Source: DATKXO01 sp035528995
GTDB lineage: Bacteria; Planctomycetota; Phycisphaerae; UBA1845
DNA length: 8,293 nucleotides
Assembly (NCBI GenBank): GCA_035528995.1
Contig: DATKXO010000265.1
Location: forward strand, 1 to 8,293
Direction of reading: 5' to 3'
A program made the translations under genes and the position numbers. The notes under the pieces are model-generated. The model searched no databases and was not told the origin of the DNA. It saw only the letters and a program-made list of their open reading frames with translations. Positions 6,006-8,293 of the stretch are shown here, one piece after another (position 1 is the first letter of the stretch; each line of letters begins with the position of its first letter).

Positions 6006-6887
6006 TCAGTCGTCGTTCCCCTCGGCCACGAACACCACACCGGCGTAGCCGACCGAGTCGTCGGTCAGGCGTGAGGGCATGACGTCGTAGCTGGTGGTGT
6101 GGGCGAGCAGCACCCCTTTGGTTGCGCCAAGCCGCCTGACGGCCGCCATTGTCGCGGCCACGGCACCCGCCCCGCATGCGTTGTGATGCTCGGCCGCCTC
6201 GGGCACGATCTCCTCGGCCTCGAGGGCCAGCATCAGGTCGATCATCCGCCGGTCGTTCACCTCTTTAGCCCAGGTGATCCCCTCCGACCCGCGCCCCTGA
6301 GAGACCATGCCGTACGACGGACCGTAATGCGTCAGGTCCGTGGACCCCACGACGATCGCGTCGCAGCGGTAGGACTCGATCGTGCCGCCCACCGCCTCGC
6401 CGACCTCGACCGCCGCGGCCGTCGGAGGCACGAGGATCGGGACGACGCGGCAGTCGGGCATGACCCGCTGGAGCAGCGGCAGTTGAACCTCGATGGAATG
6501 CTCCCGCTCGTGAGCGTAAGGGTCGTTCACGATCAGGCTGGTGTGGCCGCAAATGCGCTCGGCCAGCCGGTCGTCCACCTCGACCGGACCCAGGGGGCTG
6601 TTCCAGCGGCCCGATCCGAAGAGCCAGGCCTGCCGGCCGCGGCGGTGATGCACCGCGCCGAACAGCACAACGGTCGCCGGACGGCGATACGCCCCCAAGG
6701 TGGCAAACACTTCGCCCGCAACCGCACCGCTGAAGGTCCACCCCGCATGCGGAACGATCCCGCCCAGCAGCCGACCCTCACCTATGGCCGTGCGCTCTGC
6801 CGCGACCGTAAGGCCGGCCGCCTCTTGCTCACACTGCTGCAATGAGCCCGGATAAAACCTGCCTGCCTCTGCCGGTTCGCGGATCAT
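6006..6887 (-). CDS. amrB: Memo-family protein (AmmeMemoRadiSam system protein B), 293 aa
   Basis: This belongs to the Memo family, related in fold to class III extradiol dioxygenases; the bacterial reaction is not established. From ATG 6887 the N-terminus MIREPAEAGRFYPGS is typical of the family. Motifs follow in order: P46-H47-A-G, the GAVHH segment with H79/H80, EREHSIEVQLPLL at 127-139, STDLTHYGP at 182-190 and HNACGAGA at 235-242 with C238. H47, H79 or H80, and C238 match the residues that hold metal in the human Memo1 protein. The frame is open to a GTG at 6959, but the extra residues are unlike the family and overlap a probable promoter. AAGAGG at 6899-6904 is 8 bases from a GTG at 6890 and 11 from the ATG, so a start three bases earlier is possible. 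The ROK kinase gene follows after 41 bases. Confidence 0.92.
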   Translation of the reverse strand: MIREPAEAGRFYPGSLQQCEQEAAGLTVAAERTAIGEGRLLGGIVPHAGWTFSGAVAGEVFATLGAYRRPATVVLFGAVHHRRGRQAWLFGSGRWNSPLGPVEVDDRLAERICGHTSLIVNDPYAHEREHSIEVQLPLLQRVMPDCRVVPILVPPTAAAVEVGEAVGGTIESYRCDAIVVGSTDLTHYGPSYGMVSQGRGSEGITWAKEVNDRRMIDLMLALEAEEIVPEAAEHHNACGAGAVAATMAAVRRLGATKGVLLAHTTSYDVMPSRLTDDSVGYAGVVFVAEGNDD

Positions 6888-6898
6888 CACGGCTCGCA

Positions 6899-6904
6899 CC
6901 TCTT
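6899..6904 (-). promoter_or_regulatory. Shine-Dalgarno of the Memo-family gene
   Basis: AAGAGG on the minus strand, 8 bases before GTG 6890 and 11 before ATG 6887. It argues for a start at one of these two adjacent codons rather than at GTG 6959. Confidence 0.55.
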
Positions 6905-6937
6905 GTCCCGCCAAGGGCTCCCCCCTGCTACCAAGAA

Positions 6938-6965
6938 TTGACCCGACAGGAGTTTGCACTATAGT
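6938..6965 (+). promoter_or_regulatory. Strong sigma70-like promoter of the secreted anchored protein
   Basis: -35 TTGACC at 6938-6943, a 16-base spacer and -10 TATAGT at 6960-6965. The predicted start near 6972 gives a leader of about 130 bases before the ATG at 7103. The spacing and the palindromic -10 resemble the promoter at 4100-4127. Confidence 0.65.
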
Positions 6966-6967
6966 GC
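6956..6967. promoter_or_regulatory. Perfect 12-base palindrome over the -10 element
   Basis: GCACTATAGTGC is its own reverse complement. It carries TATAGT on both strands between the divergent Memo and secreted-protein genes. It is flanked by direct repeats GTTTGC at 6952-6957 and 6968-6973. It could be a repressor site, a shared -10 for divergent transcription, or both. Confidence 0.5.
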
Positions 6968-7088
6968 GTTTGCGATGTCGGGAGAAGAGGTCAGAATTCG
7001 CCGGGGCGCTGGAAGACTCGGCTTGGCGCGGCCCGCGGGGCAGATCAATCCGTCCGGCAGAGCCCCGAAATGTCGCCGAGGAGCCGTG

Positions 7089-7094
7089 AAAGGA
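7089..7094 (+). promoter_or_regulatory. Shine-Dalgarno of the secreted anchored protein
   Basis: AAAGGA lies 8 bases before the ATG at 7103. The alternative ATG at 7094 would use GAGGAG at 7078-7083 with 10 bases spacing, so it cannot be fully excluded. Confidence 0.5.
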
Positions 7095-7102
7095 TGTTCA
7101 AC

Positions 7103-7963
7103 ATGGTTCGCTACGTTTCCATCATCAGCCTGCTGATCGGAGCCACCGCGGTCGCGACGGCGCAGGCCGCTACCGTGTCGACCGGGATCGTGACGGCGGT
7201 TTCGTCCCCCGTGCCGGCCGGGTCCACCGTCCCGTATGAGATTCACCTGGTCATTTCGGACGTCGGTGACGCGTTTCAGCCGGAGGGGCTTTGCCTGTTC
7301 GCCCTGGACCTGAGCAGCGACCTGGGCGTGGAGCAGCCGCGGCTACAGGCTTTCTCGCTGGACGTGGCCTCCAGTTTCACCGCGACCGCCCCCCAGTTCG
7401 GCACCCCCAACTCCAACGGGGGCCTCAACGGAATCGCCGCCGCCCAGAACTGTGATGATCCGACCGTCCTGGGCGTCGGGCTACCCGGCAATACGCTCGT
7501 GGCCCGTGGCGAGCTTCAAATGCCCGGCACGCCGGGCCAGTACATCGTCACCGTCTTTCCGTCCCAGGTCCTACTCATCCGGCCGGAAGGCGGGGGTCAA
7601 TCACCGACCGCAATCGACGGCGGCACCCTTTCGATCACCGTCGGCGAGGCCGGCATCGGCACCGGCGACGAAGATGCAGGCACGGACGGAGCGCCGGGCG
7701 CCGGCGATGGCAGCGCCCCACCGACCGGTGACGGCGGCACGGGCGGTATCGGCGAAGGCGGGAGCGGCGATGGCACCGACCAGACCGGCACGGACGCCGA
7801 CACCAACGGGGACAACATCGTCAGCATGGAGGTCCTGACCGGCGGGCCCGCTGCGGGCGAAGCGCCTTCCGGCGGGTTCTGCGGCTTCGGCATGATCGGC
7901 CCGATCGTGCTGGCCATGTGCGCCCTCTGGTGCCTGCGGGCCGTCCGACGAACAGGCATCTGA
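7103..7963 (+). CDS. Secreted, C-terminally anchored surface protein, 286 aa
   Basis: The exact family is not named, but the layout matches planctomycete surface proteins. The signal peptide is residues 1-22, with cleavage after AQA. Residues 23-180 form a beta-rich domain (LCLFALDLSSDLGVEQP, AAAQNCDDPTVLGVGLPGNTLVARGELQMP, GQYIVTVFPSQVLL) that recalls cohesin-like sandwiches; this is inference. Residues 181-238 are an acidic linker of Gly, Asp and Thr with no hydrophobic residues to speak of. DTNGDNIVSMEVL at 233-245 resembles a degenerate dockerin calcium loop. The C-terminus has C260-G-F-G, a hydrophobic helix at 262-280 and a basic tail (RAVRRTGI), the layout of protein-sorting tails of the PEP-CTERM or MYXO-CTERM kind. 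The start at ATG 7103 is chosen by its Shine-Dalgarno and by the signal peptide. The ATG at 7094 or 7070 would add 3 or 11 residues. Confidence 0.8.
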   Translation: MVRYVSIISLLIGATAVATAQAATVSTGIVTAVSSPVPAGSTVPYEIHLVISDVGDAFQPEGLCLFALDLSSDLGVEQPRLQAFSLDVASSFTATAPQFGTPNSNGGLNGIAAAQNCDDPTVLGVGLPGNTLVARGELQMPGTPGQYIVTVFPSQVLLIRPEGGGQSPTAIDGGTLSITVGEAGIGTGDEDAGTDGAPGAGDGSAPPTGDGGTGGIGEGGSGDGTDQTGTDADTNGDNIVSMEVLTGGPAAGEAPSGGFCGFGMIGPIVLAMCALWCLRAVRRTGI

Positions 7964-7974
7964 TCCCGTACGGA

Positions 7975-7994
7975 GCGATCGGCCGACCGATCGC
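7975..7994 (+). terminator. Hairpin just after the secreted-protein stop codon
   Basis: Perfect 8-base arms GCGATCGG and CCGATCGC with a 4-base loop, starting 12 bases after the TGA. No T run follows, so it may act as an RNA 3'-end stabiliser or as part of a factor-dependent end rather than a classical terminator. Confidence 0.45.
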
Positions 7995-8011
7995 CGCCGC
8001 TGCGATCGAGA

Positions 8012-8035
8012 CGGGCGCTGGCCTCACAGCGCCCG
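8012..8035 (+). terminator. Second hairpin downstream of the secreted-protein gene
   Basis: Perfect 9-base arms (CGGGCGCTG at 8012-8020 and CAGCGCCCG at 8027-8035) with a 6-base loop. Only a few T follow. With the hairpin at 7975-7994 it forms a tandem pair that probably marks the end of the transcript. Confidence 0.45.
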
Positions 8036-8137
8036 GGCTTCAATTCACGCAACTGATCACATCGACCGGAAGCCCCAGGACAGCCCCGCGTGCTTCAACC
8101 GCCGGGCGTCAGCAAGCCGGCCGCGGACCCGCGTTCC

Positions 8138-8170
8138 GATGACGCCGCCTGCCATCGGGTCGGGGTCATC
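8138..8170. repeat. Inverted repeat GATGAC/GTCATC
   Basis: Six-base perfect arms at 8138-8143 and 8165-8170 continue inward after one mismatch with three further pairs. It is a modest stem that could be chance in GC-rich DNA, but it sits between two stronger hairpins. Confidence 0.3.
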
Positions 8171-8194
8171 GCTCGGGGCGGTCTCAGCGCAAAA

Positions 8195-8254
8195 GGCGGC
8201 CGGTGACGACGAGCCACCCCGCATCTGGCGGGATGTCTCGCCGCACCGGCCGCC
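8195..8254 (-). terminator. Long 60-base hairpin, candidate terminator for a gene entering from the right
   Basis: The outer arms GGCGGCCGGTG (8195-8205) and CACCGGCCGCC (8244-8254) pair over 11 bases. Inside, after a bulged A, further pairing continues through CGAG/CTCG (8210-8213 with 8237-8240) to CCCGC/GCGGG (8218-8222 with 8228-8232) around a 5-base loop. That makes about 24 pairs in total. On the minus strand the stem is followed at once by TTTT, the form of an intrinsic terminator for leftward transcription. It could instead be a dispersed palindromic repeat. Confidence 0.5.
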
Positions 8255-8293
8255 GTCAAGCACTAGCCGGTCGGCATGCGTCCGCGGCTGCTA

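Larger units (their letters stand above)
7964..8293. other. 330-base stretch without a convincing gene, rich in inverted repeats
   Basis: Short open frames exist on both strands, but none has a good start, family motif or sensible composition. The stretch holds four inverted repeats, listed below or in the findings, and three copies of CGATCG between 7976 and 8008. A gene entering from the right on the minus strand could end within the last 30 bases: stops TAG at 8265-8267 and TGA at 8256-8258 lie in two of the three frames. Too little is visible to call it. Confidence 0.45.

Noticed and set aside
5965..6177. N-terminal extension of the ROK kinase frame
   Set aside because: It overlaps the Memo gene in another frame and is Arg-rich without structure. 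The ROK phosphate motif sits at the expected distance from ATG 5964.
6888..6959. N-terminal extension of the Memo-family protein to GTG 6959
   Set aside because: The added 24 residues are unlike the family N-terminus, and the GTG lies inside the palindromic promoter region.
6975..7136. Short plus-strand open frame in the leader of the surface-protein gene
   Set aside because: It has no Shine-Dalgarno or family features and overlaps the true gene start in another frame; leader RNA is the simpler reading.
7918..8142. Plus-strand 74-codon open frame overlapping the end of the surface-protein gene
   Set aside because: It starts within the anchor-coding part, crosses two strong hairpins and has shadow-like composition.
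8057..8263. Minus-strand 68-codon open frame at the right end
   Set aside because: It starts with GTG without a Shine-Dalgarno, has no recognisable features, and overlaps a 60-base hairpin that better explains the sequence.
1..8293. CRISPR array, tRNA, rRNA, insertion sequence or phage genes
   Set aside because: No regularly spaced repeats, no tRNA-like clover arms with a conserved T-loop, no transposase motifs and no phage structural proteins were seen on either strand.

Overview
This is a GC-rich bacterial window carrying protein-coding genes on both strands, with no RNA genes, insertion sequences or CRISPR array visible. The mix points to a planctomycete-type bacterium, probably an uncultured one. 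It includes a type II/IV-pilin-like N-terminus, secreted proteins with cohesin-like and Cys-rich modules, a C-terminal Cys-Gly-x-Gly plus membrane-anchor tail, and a PEGA lipoprotein. The taxonomic assignment is inference; no marker gene is present.

Left part (1-2833, minus strand). A leftward run is made of birA (biotin-protein ligase without the N-terminal DNA-binding domain), a 525-residue polytopic membrane protein of unknown function, and, after a 230-base gap, the first 26 codons of a prepilin-type protein that runs off the left edge.

Centre-left (3008-3889, plus strand). Divergent from birA, a two-CBS-domain protein and a PEGA-domain lipoprotein lie 9 bases apart and are probably co-transcribed.

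Centre (3890-4907). A 310-base intergenic stretch holds a strong sigma70-like promoter (TTGACT, 16 bases, TATACT) after a run of ten T. The promoter is bracketed by two copies of AATGTTCAC 41 bases apart. It precedes a secreted 235-residue protein that ends in a compact 10-cysteine module, the most distinctive protein in the window.

Centre-right (4981-6887, minus strand). A Memo-family protein (AmmeMemoRadiSam system protein B type) and a ROK-family sugar kinase (glucokinase-like) lie 41 bases apart and form a likely operon. The usual AMMECR1 and radical-SAM partners of the Memo protein are not in view.

Right part (6938-8293, plus strand). Divergent from the Memo gene, a second strong promoter (TTGACC, 16 bases, TATAGT) has its -10 inside a perfect 12-base palindrome. 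It precedes a secreted, probably surface-anchored protein. That protein has a beta-rich N-terminal domain, an acidic Gly/Asp/Thr linker, a dockerin-like Asp/Asn motif and a C-terminal anchor. The last 330 bases show no convincing gene but carry four inverted repeats, including a 60-base long hairpin followed by TTTT on the minus strand.
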